A DNA stretch of 5,637 nt from Cyanobacteriota bacterium (GTDB lineage Bacteria; Cyanobacteriota; Cyanobacteriia; Phormidesmidales; Phormidesmidaceae). Every line of letters starts with the position of its first letter. Positions within the stretch are counted from its first letter, which is position 1. Below are positions 5,504 through 5,637 of the stretch, piece after piece. Under the pieces are notes generated by a model. The model was not told where the DNA came from. It saw only the letters and a list, made by a program, of their open reading frames with translations, and did not search any database. Made by a program: the position numbers and the translations under genes. The stretch spans positions 1-5,637 of the forward strand of contig JAIXUR010000095.1 of the NCBI GenBank assembly GCA_027483425.1. Direction: 5' to 3'.

Positions 5504-5637
5504 ATGACCGCACTTAAAGTCTGGACAACGCGCAAACTCACTGCATTGGGTATCTGGCTGGCCAGTGTCTTTGGCTTTGGGGCTAGCGCTGCTCAGTCCG
5601 CCGCTAGGGGCGACACCTGGACCCCCGAAACCCTAAC
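5504..5637 (+). CDS. Exported protein of unknown function (5' part only)
   Basis: Only the first 44 codons are in the window. The ATG is chosen because GGGAGG (5491-5496) lies 7 nt upstream and a good -10 box precedes it. The N-terminus is a textbook signal peptide: a basic n-region (KVWTTRK, 5-11), a hydrophobic core (LTALGIWLASVFGFG, 12-26) and a small-residue ASA motif (27-29) with likely cleavage after A29 or A30. There is no lipobox cysteine, so it is probably a Sec-type periplasmic or secreted protein. The visible mature part (AARGDTWTPETL) is too short to name a family. It appears to be its own transcription unit, separated from sir by the MITE-like element. Confidence 0.8.
   Translation, partial: MTALKVWTTRKLTALGIWLASVFGFGASAAQSAARGDTWTPETL

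Overview
The window looks like chromosomal DNA from a cyanobacterium, probably a filamentous, moderately GC-rich type (Leptolyngbya or Nodosilinea-like; the genus is a guess). Three perfect HIP1 octamers (GCGATCGC at 2263, 2832 and 4271) and many partial ones support this, as do the gene set and a palindromic intergenic element of a kind common in these genomes.

Layout. Bases 1-77 may hold the last codons of a truncated upstream gene. Bases 78-537 are non-coding but rich in hairpins: a strong minus-strand intrinsic terminator (123-167), a GNRA-capped hairpin (251-268), a small stem (277-296) and a plus-strand terminator-like hairpin (336-366), followed by a possible -10 box and a leader. Elongation factor G follows on the plus strand (538-2625). 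It stands outside the ribosomal str operon and has the length (695 aa) and the two cysteines, C105 and C242, that I recall for the redox-sensitive cyanobacterial EF-G Slr1463. It converges on a small minus-strand gene (2694-2951) that I read as a homologue of CRR7, an NDH-1 assembly factor; a strong hairpin terminator lies between them. Divergent from that gene, across about 370 bp of regulatory DNA, is ferredoxin-sulfite reductase (sir, 3319-5256). It has all its siroheme and [4Fe-4S] ligands plus a C-terminal tail that looks like a ribbon-helix-helix DNA-binding domain. A MITE-like element (5256-5360) overlaps the last base of the sir stop codon. The window ends in the start of an exported protein with a clear promoter, Shine-Dalgarno site and signal peptide (5504 onward).

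How the genes fit together. There is no multi-gene operon; each gene appears to be its own transcription unit. A loose common theme is reducing power from photosynthesis. Sir spends reduced ferredoxin on sulfite, NDH-1 (the proposed CRR7 client) takes electrons from ferredoxin, and this EF-G type is thought to be switched by thiol oxidation. That link is inference.

I found no clear undescribed multi-gene system. The best leads are the DNA-binding-like tail on sulfite reductase, the conserved cysteine pair in EF-G, the structured non-coding block upstream of EF-G, and the repeat and dyad in the crr7-sir intergenic region.
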